Assembly: GCA_031290815.1 (NCBI GenBank)
Contig: JAISLO010000006.1
Coordinates: forward strand, 1 to 40,988
Origin: Synergistaceae bacterium
GTDB lineage: Bacteria > Synergistota > Synergistia > Synergistales > Synergistaceae
DNA: 40,988 nt
Direction: 5' to 3'
In this document: positions 18,227-26,151 of the stretch, in pieces
Numbering within the stretch: position 1 is the first letter of the stretch
Layout: each line of letters opens with the position of its first letter
Made by a program: the position numbers and the translations under genes
Notes under the pieces: generated by a model
What the model was told of the DNA's origin: nothing
Seen by the model: only the letters and a program-made list of their open reading frames with translations
The model's database searches: none

Positions 18227-19771
18227 TCAGAACGCCACGTATGTGCGGAAACGCACTATGTTGTCGCTGCCATTGCGCAACTCGTCACCGTTTCTTTCGC
18301 CATAGTCTATCGCATCATAGACCAGTTCGAACTCGACCGCGTCGTTCAGGCGATATCCGACTCCTACGCTCCAGTTGAACGCGTCGTCGATGCCGGCGGT
18401 GTCATGATCGGCCGCGAAGTAGCGCAGATAAGTCCTCCACTTGTCGTTCCACTCCTGATCCATCCTCACCCCGTAGATCTTCGTGCTGTTCATGTTGATC
18501 GGCATATTGGCCAGAAGGCTTGCCCCGCCGTCAGTGTACGTCGCGCTGACTCCGAGATCGGAATAAACCGAAAACCTCTCGTTTGTGAGGAAGTTATTGT
18601 CGATCTGGCCATATTCGACCCATACGCTGGTGAACTTGAGCACATCCTGCTTGACGTCGAGGATAGCCTTCCACGCCGACGCGCTGTCGTCATAGTTGGT
18701 CGCCGTTCCGCTCAGCAACTGAGCAAGGGTATCCCCCTGAGCCTGGTGGTAGTAAATCACCTTGCCCTCCACGCCTGGGGTGAACGTAAACCCGGCATAC
18801 GCGCCGATGATTCCGACGCTGGTGTCCGTCTCACTGTTGTCAGTCAACGGAATCTCCTCATCCGCAAAAATCCAATAACCTATCAGACCTCCGCGGAAGC
18901 GCTCGGAAAAGTTGAAGTCGGCGAGGCCCGCCACCAGGAAGCGCTCTATCGGTGATGTTGGGTCATCGCCAAGGCTGGGCACTCCGGCGTCGTCGTTAGC
19001 GCGGCCCGCAAGCAGCTTCAGGTTCGCGATGCCCCAGTCCTTCTCGAAGAGGAACATGTTGAACGTCCAGTCCCCGATTATGGGCTCGTTATCCACGTAC
19101 AGTTCGAGGTCGCCCTCCCAGTCCAGATCGGCCAGACCGACGGTCAGGCTGATGTCATACGGCAGGACAGTCGTCACGTAGTAGTTCGCCCACACCACCA
19201 CATTTCCAGAATCACGCTCCAGCCTCGCGGCGAAGTTAGTGGTATCGTTCACTCGCTTTCTGAGCCACAGCACGTAGTCAGCAAGTTCGAACTCGTTCTC
19301 CCCGGCGTAGTCAGCGTCGTCGCTGTACCAACCCTTGTCGGCCGCCTGGCCGAACTTGGCGTTGAAGGTGAGCTCGCCAGCCAGGCTCCAGCCGCCTATG
19401 TCCTCCTCCAGAACCGCGATGCGCTCGTCCAGATTGTCCACCCTAACTCCAAGCGCGTCCAGCTCGTCCTTGAATTCGACTATGAGACGCCTCATCATCT
19501 CGACATCCTGCTTGCTCGCCTTGTCGAGGTCGATATTCGCGAGAGCCCTGGCGATAATCGACGCCATTTCGTAGCGGGTAGAGGGCTGGGCGCCCTTGAA
19601 AGAACCGTCTGGATAGCCCGATATGACGCCCCTGGAGGCGAGCTGAGCAACCGCGTCATACGCCCAATGGCTTGCTGGGACATCCATGAACGGATTGGTC
19701 GCCGCAACCGACTGTGACGCGAACGATGCGAGAATAACCGCAATTGCCGCTGCAAGAAGTGCTTTTCTCAT
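18227..19771 (-). CDS. SLH-domain outer-membrane porin (OmpM/Slp-like)
   Basis: A surface-layer-homology porin of about 515 residues. A signal peptide (MRKALLAAAIAVILASFASQSVAA) is followed by one SLH domain, about residues 27-82. That domain holds NPFMDVPASHWAYDAVAQLA, GVISGYPDGSF and TRYEMASIIARAL. A coiled-coil spacer runs from about 84 to 131 (repeated hydrophobic heptads ending ERIAVLEEDIGG). The rest is rich in alternating Tyr, Trp, Phe, Gly and Asp strands ending in RFRTYVAF, a typical C-terminal beta-barrel signature with terminal Phe. This layout matches porins that tether the outer membrane to peptidoglycan-linked polymer in Negativicutes and Synergistota. Tandem ATGs lie at 19774 and 19771; AAGGAG suits the second. 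csaB in this window could make its ligand. Confidence 0.9.
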   Translation of the reverse strand: MRKALLAAAIAVILASFASQSVAATNPFMDVPASHWAYDAVAQLASRGVISGYPDGSFKGAQPSTRYEMASIIARALANIDLDKASKQDVEMMRRLIVEFKDELDALGVRVDNLDERIAVLEEDIGGWSLAGELTFNAKFGQAADKGWYSDDADYAGENEFELADYVLWLRKRVNDTTNFAARLERDSGNVVVWANYYVTTVLPYDISLTVGLADLDWEGDLELYVDNEPIIGDWTFNMFLFEKDWGIANLKLLAGRANDDAGVPSLGDDPTSPIERFLVAGLADFNFSERFRGGLIGYWIFADEEIPLTDNSETDTSVGIIGAYAGFTFTPGVEGKVIYYHQAQGDTLAQLLSGTATNYDDSASAWKAILDVKQDVLKFTSVWVEYGQIDNNFLTNERFSVYSDLGVSATYTDGGASLLANMPINMNSTKIYGVRMDQEWNDKWRTYLRYFAADHDTAGIDDAFNWSVGVGYRLNDAVEFELVYDAIDYGERNGDELRNGSDNIVRFRTYVAF

Positions 19772-19842
19772 CATAACAACTCCTTATCTTTATAAATATA
19801 TTTGCGTACAGCTTCTATATCCTTCCTGCCGGTCTCCCTCAA
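19771..19842 (-). CDS. Putative 23-codon leader ORF coupled to the SLH porin
   Basis: A TTG at 19842 has the strong ribosome-binding site AGGAGGGG (19847-19854) at normal spacing and opens a 23-residue basic peptide beginning MRETGRKDIEAVRKY. Its TGA (19773-19771) overlaps the tandem ATGs of the porin, and the porin ribosome-binding site lies inside its last codons. This is the geometry of translational coupling. It could also be chance, since the region is short and the peptide matches no family I know. Confidence 0.35.
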   Translation of the reverse strand: MRETGRKDIEAVRKYIYKDKELL

Positions 19843-19943
19843 AACGCCCCTCCTTCCAATCTCGCCGGACCGCGGATGAAGACAAAACCATAAAAGAAAG
19901 GCCGATTCACTCCTGCGCTCATATATGATTCGCAAGCACAAAC

Positions 19944-19971
19944 ATTTTATATCAGCAAAATTACTTGTCAA
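19944..19971 (-). promoter_or_regulatory. Promoter for the SLH porin
   Basis: On the minus strand, TTGACA (19966-19971) and TAAAAT (19944-19949) are separated by 16 bases. This predicts a 5' untranslated leader of roughly 160 bases that includes the 23-codon ORF. The -35 is a perfect consensus, consistent with strong expression of a major porin. Confidence 0.6.
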
Positions 19972-20121
19972 TAGCCCAAAATGGATATTTTGCACTGAAA
20001 CAGCCAATGGGACCGATTGCGAGTCATTATTCCGGAATAAAAGCAGATTATTTACTTAAAGTATCCGCGCGTACCGCAAATCATTTATTTTTATCAACAT
20101 ATCCAAGTCAGCCGAAAGCTG

Positions 20122-20150
20122 TTGACAAAGATATATTTCCGGTGTAATAT
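20122..20150 (+). promoter_or_regulatory. Promoter for the DUF3793-flavodoxin pair
   Basis: TTGACA (20122-20127) and TAATAT (20145-20150) with a 17-base spacer. The start site would lie about 55-60 bases before the DUF3793 start codon. Confidence 0.6.
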
Positions 20151-20215
20151 AAAGACGATGTTTGATATAACTAACACAATAAAATAGGCTTGTTTATGAA
20201 GGGATTGGCGTAAAC

Positions 20216-20821
20216 GTGCCCACTCTGCAAAGATTTATGATGTTCCTGAAGACCAGGGGCCCAGTGGAATTCATCGAGTCGATGATAGTATGTTTTGCCG
20301 CGCCGGTCGTGGCCGGCATCAAGTGCGGGGCTTTGATCAACCTTCGCAGAGGCGGGGAGGATCTGGGGCAGGTATGGTTTGCGATTAAAGACAAAATTAC
20401 GGAAAAACTCGGACTTGAATTTGCGGAAATTTCGTATTCGAAAAACTATATATTGCTGTTAGTATTCAGGAGCGACCTCCTTATGGACCGAGTCTCCTCT
20501 GCGGAGACGAGGAAGTTCCTGGGCGATCTTGGCTATGACTGTGAATCGGGCTCGGCTGTTTCTTACATTGAGAACTTGATCGAGCGGTTCAAGACGAGAT
20601 TTCCGCACGAAATAGGGGTATTCCTCGGGTATCCGATCGAAGATGTAAAGGGTTTTATCGAAAACAGAGGAAAAAATTCGAAGTTGTCGGGGTACTGGAA
20701 GGTTTACGGCGACGAGGCGAACGCGAGAAAAAAGTTCGACGAGTACAGAAAGGCCGAGACGGACAGTGCCGAGATGATTTTGAGGGGAATCGGTTTCGCG
20801 CCAATTAAAATCAGGGCATAG
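20216..20821 (+). CDS. DUF3793 family protein
   Basis: A cytoplasmic protein of 201 residues that I recognise as DUF3793 by several segments. The N-terminal part has CFAAPVVAGIKCGALINLRR. The C-terminal hallmark, about residues 140-165, is GVFLGYPIEDVKGFIENRGK followed by SGYWKVYGDEANARKKFDEY. The function of the family is not established. It recurs in anaerobes, often next to a flavodoxin as here, which suggests a redox or metal-related role; that is inference. The GTG at 20216 is weakly supported (GAAGGGA about 12 bases upstream), and the ATG at 20237 is an alternative start. A 112-base gap separates it from the flavodoxin gene. Confidence 0.8.
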   Translation: MPTLQRFMMFLKTRGPVEFIESMIVCFAAPVVAGIKCGALINLRRGGEDLGQVWFAIKDKITEKLGLEFAEISYSKNYILLLVFRSDLLMDRVSSAETRKFLGDLGYDCESGSAVSYIENLIERFKTRFPHEIGVFLGYPIEDVKGFIENRGKNSKLSGYWKVYGDEANARKKFDEYRKAETDSAEMILRGIGFAPIKIRA

Positions 20822-20933
20822 ATCTGGAATCGCCTAAATTCGTTACGCCAAGCGAAGGATCCGGCGATTTTAGATAACGCCCTGCAGGGAGAATTGGTAG
20901 AAATAATCAAAATCAACATGAGGAGGAAGCGAT

Positions 20934-21362
20934 ATGGCAAAGGTTGGAATCATCTACTGGTCGGGGACAGGAAACACGGAGAAGATGGCCGAACTCATCT
21001 CGAAGGGCGCGGAGGAAGCAGGCGCTCAGGTGACGTGCAAGCATGTCTCCGCCGCGTCCGCGGATGAAATTGACGGTTATGACGTCGTAGTGTTGGGATC
21101 GCCTTCCATGGGCTCGGAGGTTGTGGAGGAGAGCGAGATGCAGCCGTTTGTCTCCTCGGTCGCTCCAAAGCTCAAAGGCCGCCGCACGGCTCTGTTTGGT
21201 TCCTACGGATGGGGCGACGGCGAATGGATGCGCAACTGGGCGGCGGAGATGAAGGGATACGGCGCGAATCTAGTCGACGACGGACTGATCGTCAATGAGA
21301 CTCCGGATGGCGCAAGCGCCGACGAATGTGTGGCGTACGGCAAGAAGATCGCCGCAGCTTAA
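20934..21362 (+). CDS. Short-chain flavodoxin
   Basis: A 142-residue electron carrier using FMN. The phosphate-binding loop is YWSGTGNTEKMA (about residues 8-19). The isoalloxazine-flanking loops are visible at VVLGSPSMGSEVVEE (about 53-67) and LFGSYGWGDGEWMRNW (about 85-100), the latter with the usual Tyr/Trp. Length and order match clostridial flavodoxins such as that of Megasphaera elsdenii. The ATG at 20934 has GAGGAGG nine to fifteen bases upstream. It probably shares a transcript with the DUF3793 gene. Flavodoxin can replace ferredoxin under low iron; I could not identify a Fur box here. Confidence 0.93.
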   Translation: MAKVGIIYWSGTGNTEKMAELISKGAEEAGAQVTCKHVSAASADEIDGYDVVVLGSPSMGSEVVEESEMQPFVSSVAPKLKGRRTALFGSYGWGDGEWMRNWAAEMKGYGANLVDDGLIVNETPDGASADECVAYGKKIAAA

Positions 21363-21370
21363 TGAGCCGC

Positions 21371-21393
21371 ATATGTATAACTTTTATACATAT
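21371..21393. repeat. Perfect AT-rich inverted repeat after the flavodoxin gene
   Basis: ATATGTATAA and TTATACATAT form a perfect 10-base inverted repeat with a CTT centre, nine bases after the flavodoxin stop. It precedes the GC-rich terminator. It may be an RNA stem at the 3' end or a protein site; there is no gene start nearby for it to control. Confidence 0.6.
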
Positions 21394-21468
21394 TCTATAT
21401 AGTACCTGTCAAATACCCACTCACAGATCCTCGCAACACGTCCGCTCAACGATCTGAGTACATCAGAG

Positions 21469-21493
21469 GGGGCCCCTCGCAACGAGGGGCCCC
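21469..21493 (+). terminator. Intrinsic terminator of the flavodoxin transcript
   Basis: A perfect 11-base stem, GGGGCCCCTCG/CGAGGGGCCCC, with a CAA loop, followed by TGTTCTT. It sits against the stop codon of the convergent amidohydrolase gene and probably blocks read-through from both sides, although only the plus strand has a T-rich tail. Confidence 0.75.
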
Positions 21494-21498
21494 TGTTC

Positions 21499-22956
21499 TT
21501 ACAGCTTGCTTATCGCCACTGGCGTCACGCCGGGCGGGATTGCGGAGCGGTATGTTTCGCCGTCCAGGCGCTCAGTCAGCTCGGCCTTGGCTCTCTTTAT
21601 TATCTCCTGCGACTCCATGACGTCCGCGATCCCGCCGGCCATTACCTTTGCGGCCAGGATCATTCCCTTATGGCCGATGGAACTTCCGGCCTGCGAGACC
21701 AATTGCCAGGAGTGCTCAGGAGTGCCCAGCGCGTAACAGGCTGTGACAACCTGCCCTGTCGGAGCGATCCAGCTCACATCGCCGACGTCGGATGATCCTG
21801 ACAACATGCGGTCAGGGTCTTCGAAGTAAAACGGCAGCGCGATGTCGCACATCGGCTTGTCCTTCAGCGCGTTGACGCACCGCTTCATGTCGTCTGGGTG
21901 CGCGTTGAGATAGCGTCCGATGTCGGACGAGGAGGACCCCGGAGATGTCTTTGCCATTTCCTCGGCGAACGCCAGCTCCTCTTGGGTATAGACCGGCATA
22001 TCCAGCTCCTTCAGGTTGTCGTACAGCACCTTGGAGAGCGTCTTGTTCGGAACTACGTTGGCGCAGGCCTTGACGAACTGTATCTCGAGTTCGGTCTCAG
22101 TCATCATGGCCGCGCCCCGCGCCACCTTGTTGACGCGCTGGTAGATCTCCTCGACCTGCGACGTGCGGGGCGCCCTTATTAGGTACAGCACCTCCGCGTA
22201 CGGCTGAACGACGTTGGGCGAGAATCCCCCGGAGTTGGTGATCGCGTAGTGTATTCGCGCCTCTTGGATGACGTGCTCGCGCAGAAAATTCACGCCCACG
22301 TTCATGAGCTCTGAGGCGTCCAGCGCGCTGCGGCCCTTGTCTGGAGCGGCGGCCGCGTGGGACGCCACGCCTTTGAATTTGTAGAGAATCTGGTAATTTG
22401 CCAGCATGCTCATGTCCAATACCGCGTTCACGGACATCGGATGCCACGCGAACGCGGCGTCCAGGCCGTCGAAGACCCCTGCCCTGGCCATGAAGGCCTT
22501 GCCAGATCCGCCCTCCTCGCCGGGACAGCCGAACAGCTTCAAAGTGCCCTGAAGTCCGCCGTTTTCCATGCGCTTCTTGACGGCTATGGCCGCTCCGACG
22601 GACGCTCCGGCGAAGAGGTTGTGGCCGCAGCCATGCCCGTTGCCTCCGGCGGCCGTCTCGCGCCTCTCAGTCGAGCCCGCCGCCTGGCTCATGCCTGAGA
22701 GCGCGTCGTACTCCGCGAGTATGCCGATCACAGGAGCGCCGCTTCCAAACTCGGCGCAAAAGGCGGTATCTATCCCCCCGGTCCCGCTCTCGACGTTAAA
22801 TCCGTAATCCAGCATGACGCCCTTGAGCAGATCGGCGGAGCGGAACTCCTCGAAAGCCGTCTCGGCGTAGTCCCATATCTTATCGGAGACATCGATCATC
22901 ACATCTTTGTTTTCGTCCAGATAACGGAACATCTCCCTCTTGTTCAACCTTGCCAC
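21499..22956 (-). CDS. AbgB-like M20 amidohydrolase
   Basis: A metal-dependent amidohydrolase of 485 residues, the length of AbgB (p-aminobenzoyl-glutamate hydrolase subunit B). Metal-ligand motifs are intact: GHGCGH at residues 107-112 (H108, C110, H112), the acidic pair in CPGEEGGSGK and the AWHP motif. A dimerisation or lid domain starts near YKFKGVASHAAAAPDKGRSALDA, and GSSDVGDVSWIAPTGQ lies near the C-terminus. The likely reaction is hydrolysis of an N-acyl or aminobenzoyl amino acid; the real substrate is unknown. The GTG start has GAGGAG six bases upstream and overlaps the end of the symporter gene by 13 bases. The pair therefore looks like an uptake-and-cleavage operon. The AbgA partner of E. 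coli is absent here. Confidence 0.87.
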   Translation of the reverse strand: MARLNKREMFRYLDENKDVMIDVSDKIWDYAETAFEEFRSADLLKGVMLDYGFNVESGTGGIDTAFCAEFGSGAPVIGILAEYDALSGMSQAAGSTERRETAAGGNGHGCGHNLFAGASVGAAIAVKKRMENGGLQGTLKLFGCPGEEGGSGKAFMARAGVFDGLDAAFAWHPMSVNAVLDMSMLANYQILYKFKGVASHAAAAPDKGRSALDASELMNVGVNFLREHVIQEARIHYAITNSGGFSPNVVQPYAEVLYLIRAPRTSQVEEIYQRVNKVARGAAMMTETELEIQFVKACANVVPNKTLSKVLYDNLKELDMPVYTQEELAFAEEMAKTSPGSSSSDIGRYLNAHPDDMKRCVNALKDKPMCDIALPFYFEDPDRMLSGSSDVGDVSWIAPTGQVVTACYALGTPEHSWQLVSQAGSSIGHKGMILAAKVMAGGIADVMESQEIIKRAKAELTERLDGETYRSAIPPGVTPVAISKL

Positions 22957-24359
22957 CCCCGCTCCTCTGCGCGGACGGATTTTGAAACACGGCTCGATAA
23001 GGCGATCAGGACGACCGCCGCCGCGAGAAGCCCTCCCTGAAACGCCAAGTTCGGGCCGAAGCCGTATTGCAGCAGCAAATTCACGGTAATCGGCAGCAGG
23101 ACGAAGTTCAGGACGGATATGAAGGAGAAGCCGACGGAGTAGTCGTTCAGCGCAGGCAGTTCATAATCCGGGTCGCATATCTTGAGCAGCATCAGGCCTG
23201 TCAGGAACACGCCCGTGCAGGTGCCGAAAATCGCCATACCGCGCTCGAACGGGCAGCTGTCAAAGAACTTGCGGCACAGGAACATCGTAAAAGAGTAGGT
23301 TATCACATAGCCTATCACGACCATGACCAGAATCGGCGCCATGTACTGCATTATCGCGCGCACCGGCATACTCGCTATCGCGGCGGTTATGGCGTAATCG
23401 GAGCAGACCCCGGCTATGCGGGACTTTGTCTTGTTGTCTATGAGGGTTCCAAGACCGACTCTCTGCATCACGAAGTTGACGACGAACATTACGAGAATGG
23501 AGTAGGCCCAGATGGGTATTTGCATCAGCCCCGGAATTTTATAGGTCTTGGCGGCGTTCATTATGATAAACGCGATACCGCAGCCAAGCAGAATGACTGA
23601 CGTGTGAAACGAGATGGACTCTATCGACGAGTTATAGGTCGTCTCCAGGCCGAGGCTCTTCTGTTTGCCCGGGTCGCTCTGGAAGCCCTTGCCCATGTCG
23701 AGCGGTATGTCGCCCGGCTTCTTCAGTATCGCGGTCCTTCCCCGGCGCGCGGCGATGTTTATGGCCGCGATTCCGATTATCATTCCGCCGACGATCCCGA
23801 ACGTCGCGGTAGTGGTCGTCACCCCCTGCGCCAGCTCCCAATACGGCAGATCGAGCCCCTTGTAAAAATTGCCTATCACGCCGGCGGTGCCGTGCCCGCC
23901 GGAAAAACCCTGAGACAGTTCGAATCCGAACGGAGCGTACAGGTCCAGATCAGGTTTGATCGTCATGAAAAACTCCCTGGCGCAGAGACCGATCAGCATC
24001 TGCGCCGTCAAGACGGCCAGCATCACCCCGAACATCTTGATGATGTTCGCCGACGTCCTGCCCGCCGAAACTCCGCCTCCGCCAAACTTCATCCCAAGCG
24101 GGACGCTCGCCACGACAGGGACGATCAGTATGCCGGGCAGCGCGGACCAGGTCGAAATCCACTCCTTCGGAAACGGAATCCCAGCCTCGCCCCATATAAC
24201 CGGACCGACCAGCAAGCCGGCGAAACCGCCTATTACGGACGCTGGCAGGAAGAGCTTCCTGAACAGCGGGATCGCGCCCCTCAGGTATGCGCCTAAAAGC
24301 AATAGAGCGCTTAAAACGCAGAAGCAATACATGAGCTGAGTCAATTGTGTTGATGACAT
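22944..24359 (-). CDS. GltS-like sodium/glutamate-type symporter
   Basis: An inner-membrane carrier of 471 residues with about 11-12 hydrophobic segments. The family motif SGGHGTAGVIG lies near residue 155, in a reentrant-like position. A second inverted-topology half has its own conserved turn (TKSRIAGVCSDYAITAAIASMP). GltS of E. coli is about 400 residues. The extra length here is mainly a hydrophilic loop near residues 210-240 (RRGRTAILKKPGDIPLDMGK). It is the first gene of an operon with the AbgB-like hydrolase. Transport of an acidic amino acid or amidated conjugate is likely; the ion and substrate are inferred. Confidence 0.83.
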   Translation of the reverse strand: MSSTQLTQLMYCFCVLSALLLLGAYLRGAIPLFRKLFLPASVIGGFAGLLVGPVIWGEAGIPFPKEWISTWSALPGILIVPVVASVPLGMKFGGGGVSAGRTSANIIKMFGVMLAVLTAQMLIGLCAREFFMTIKPDLDLYAPFGFELSQGFSGGHGTAGVIGNFYKGLDLPYWELAQGVTTTTATFGIVGGMIIGIAAINIAARRGRTAILKKPGDIPLDMGKGFQSDPGKQKSLGLETTYNSSIESISFHTSVILLGCGIAFIIMNAAKTYKIPGLMQIPIWAYSILVMFVVNFVMQRVGLGTLIDNKTKSRIAGVCSDYAITAAIASMPVRAIMQYMAPILVMVVIGYVITYSFTMFLCRKFFDSCPFERGMAIFGTCTGVFLTGLMLLKICDPDYELPALNDYSVGFSFISVLNFVLLPITVNLLLQYGFGPNLAFQGGLLAAAVVLIALSSRVSKSVRAEERGWQG

Positions 24360-24398
24360 GTTGCACTCGCCTCCTCGTATATTTAACCCCGTGTCGGG

Positions 24399-24576
24399 GA
24401 TATTTAGGACATATAAGGACTTAACATAAAACTATAGTATTATCGCTCGAAAAAAATGTTTTGCAATACTATTTATTGCAGTATTATCAAGCATTTCAGT
24501 CGGTAGTAATACTGAAATCTATTTATATCGCTCAATGGGAATCAATATAATTAAGTCTTTATATGTCTTTAATATC
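24399..24576. promoter_or_regulatory. Operator region with long inverted repeat between symporter and regulator genes
   Basis: Two 26-base arms, 24399-24424 and 24551-24576, are inverted copies matching at 23 of 26 positions; each contains GACATATAA followed by a second GACTTAA half. They flank 126 AT-rich bases that must hold the divergent promoters. Inside lie four copies of AGTATT in alternating orientation (24436, 24465-24470, 24480 and 24508-24513) and two copies of TATCGCTC. On the minus strand TTGCAA-16-GATAAT is a candidate promoter for the symporter operon. The regulator gene is 41 bases to the right of the second arm. Confidence 0.6.
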
Positions 24577-24616
24577 GGTTTGCGATATGCTGTTTTTTTG
24601 TTAATATAAAAGTGAG

Positions 24617-25942
24617 ATGGGGGAGGGAATCTATCTGAGACCGTCAATTGGCATTATCACAGCGGAACGATCGATGGAGCTGATCCGAAAAGCGCACGGC
24701 GAGATGAGCCGCATGTGTGATGTGACGTATCTCCCGTATGTCTCCATGCGGAATTTGGCCGACGTATACGAAAAGAACGCGCACCGGTTCGACGGGCTGA
24801 TCTTCAGCGGGAGGTTCCCGTACTCTTATATAGTGAGCCAGGTCGGCGGCATCCTCAAGCCTCACGATTACTTCGAGCTGACCGACAGGGACTACTACAG
24901 GGCGTTCGCCGGCATACTGTATAGATTTCCGGGAATAAGCGTCTCGCGAATTCTCATAGACAAGCCGTACTCAGCCGTGGATTTTGGCGACGTGTTTCGC
25001 GGAGACATCCCGATGTTCTTCGATCCCTTCGTGGAAAACGACGCCTCGAGCCTCGAAGCGGCGTATGAGAAGACCATGAGGCAGTCCGTCGCCCTGTGGC
25101 GCGAGAAAAAAATAGACCTGGTAGTGACTCGCCTCACCAATTTAGCGGAGATGCTCGGCGCGTCGGGCATACCGTTCGAGCTTTTGTTCCCGTCCGTCGC
25201 CTCGATGCTGGATGTGTGCGGTTCGCTGTTCAGTCTGATCCAGTCTCGCATGCTGACCGGCGCCATGGTCGCCTCGGGGATAGTCTCGTGGGCCGAACCT
25301 GCTGGGGCGGAGGAGAACAAGAATCTCCTGTCCCTGCTGAACAAGTTTAACGGAAAAAACGGCATGTCGCTCGTGATCAGGAGAAACGGCGGAATATTCG
25401 AGCTCACCACCTCGAACGAGACGCTTGAGGACATCACCTATGGATACACGGACTGCGTGCTCTCAAATTATCTCCAGAGCGAGCTCGGGGAAGGAGTCTG
25501 CGTAGGCTGGGGGCTTGGCATGGATATCGTCTCCTCGGGGCAGAACGCAATGAGGGCGTTCAGGGAGTCAATACGCAGCGCCAGGCATCACGCGTATCTC
25601 GTAAACGACATCGGGGATCAGATAGGCCCTATGGCTGGCGGAAAATCCGTCACGATGTCTGGCGTCACCAGCGCAGGCATCGAGGAGACCGGGCGCAGGC
25701 TGGGCATATCCCCCGCCAACCTGCAAAAAATTATCAGCCTTCAGGAGCATCGTGGCATCAAAACCTTCAGCAGCGCCGACCTCGCGTTCTACCTCAACAT
25801 CACCGCGCGCAGCGCGGGTCGCATACTCTCTCGCCTGGCCGAGAACGGATGGGCCAGCGTAGTGCGGCGCGACCAGCCTAACGCAAAGGGACGTCCATAT
25901 AAAATATACGACGTGGATTGCGAAAAACTGGGGCAGGGCTGA
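24617..25942 (+). CDS. Probable transcriptional regulator: PrpR_N-like sensor, cyclase-like domain, C-terminal HTH
   Basis: A 441-residue protein that I assign only at domain level. Residues about 5-190 look like a periplasmic-binding-type or PrpR_N-like sensor (SIGIITAERSMELIRKAHGEM, FDGLIFSGRFPYSYI, REKKIDLVVTRLTNLAEMLG). Residues about 215-340 resemble a degenerate GGDEF or nucleotide-cyclase fold, with VCVGWGLGMDIVSSGQNAMRAFRESIRSAR followed by VNDIGDQIGPM. No GGDEF signature is seen. Residues about 345-435 look like a winged helix-turn-helix (SADLAFYLNITARSAGRILSRLAENGW). It is divergent from the symporter-amidohydrolase operon, whose control is its likely job. The ATG at 24617 has a poor ribosome-binding site. 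Confidence 0.65.
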   Translation: MGEGIYLRPSIGIITAERSMELIRKAHGEMSRMCDVTYLPYVSMRNLADVYEKNAHRFDGLIFSGRFPYSYIVSQVGGILKPHDYFELTDRDYYRAFAGILYRFPGISVSRILIDKPYSAVDFGDVFRGDIPMFFDPFVENDASSLEAAYEKTMRQSVALWREKKIDLVVTRLTNLAEMLGASGIPFELLFPSVASMLDVCGSLFSLIQSRMLTGAMVASGIVSWAEPAGAEENKNLLSLLNKFNGKNGMSLVIRRNGGIFELTTSNETLEDITYGYTDCVLSNYLQSELGEGVCVGWGLGMDIVSSGQNAMRAFRESIRSARHHAYLVNDIGDQIGPMAGGKSVTMSGVTSAGIEETGRRLGISPANLQKIISLQEHRGIKTFSSADLAFYLNITARSAGRILSRLAENGWASVVRRDQPNAKGRPYKIYDVDCEKLGQG

Positions 25943-26151
25943 GGAGCGCTGGAATTTTAATCCGCACACACGGCGTCCTCCCTGCCGAGTGGATTGGAGA
26001 TTCGAGCCCGACGTCTCCTCCGGCTGTTCTTTTGGAAAAAAACAACAGCGATGGATAATTATGTGGTACTATAGATTTGTGAAAGCAGGTCGCGTCAGAT
26101 GGTTTGTAAAAAAGATGATAATATGCCTGACTGGAAGCGAGGCTGTAATAT
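25943..26151. other. Intergenic region and candidate mreB promoter
   Basis: About 210 bases before mreB. TTGGAA and GATAAT, separated by 16 bases (about 26031-26058, plus strand), are a plausible promoter about 95 bases before the mreB start. No intrinsic terminator for the preceding regulator gene is evident. mreB has a modest GAGG ribosome-binding site. Confidence 0.35.

Larger units (their letters stand above)
19775..20215. other. Divergent intergenic region between porin and DUF3793 gene
   Basis: About 440 AT-rich bases. They contain the porin promoter and leader on the left and the DUF3793 promoter (20122-20150) on the right. Between them lies a perfect 14-base palindrome, TTATTCCGGAATAA, at 20027-20040. 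No further gene is supported. Confidence 0.5.
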
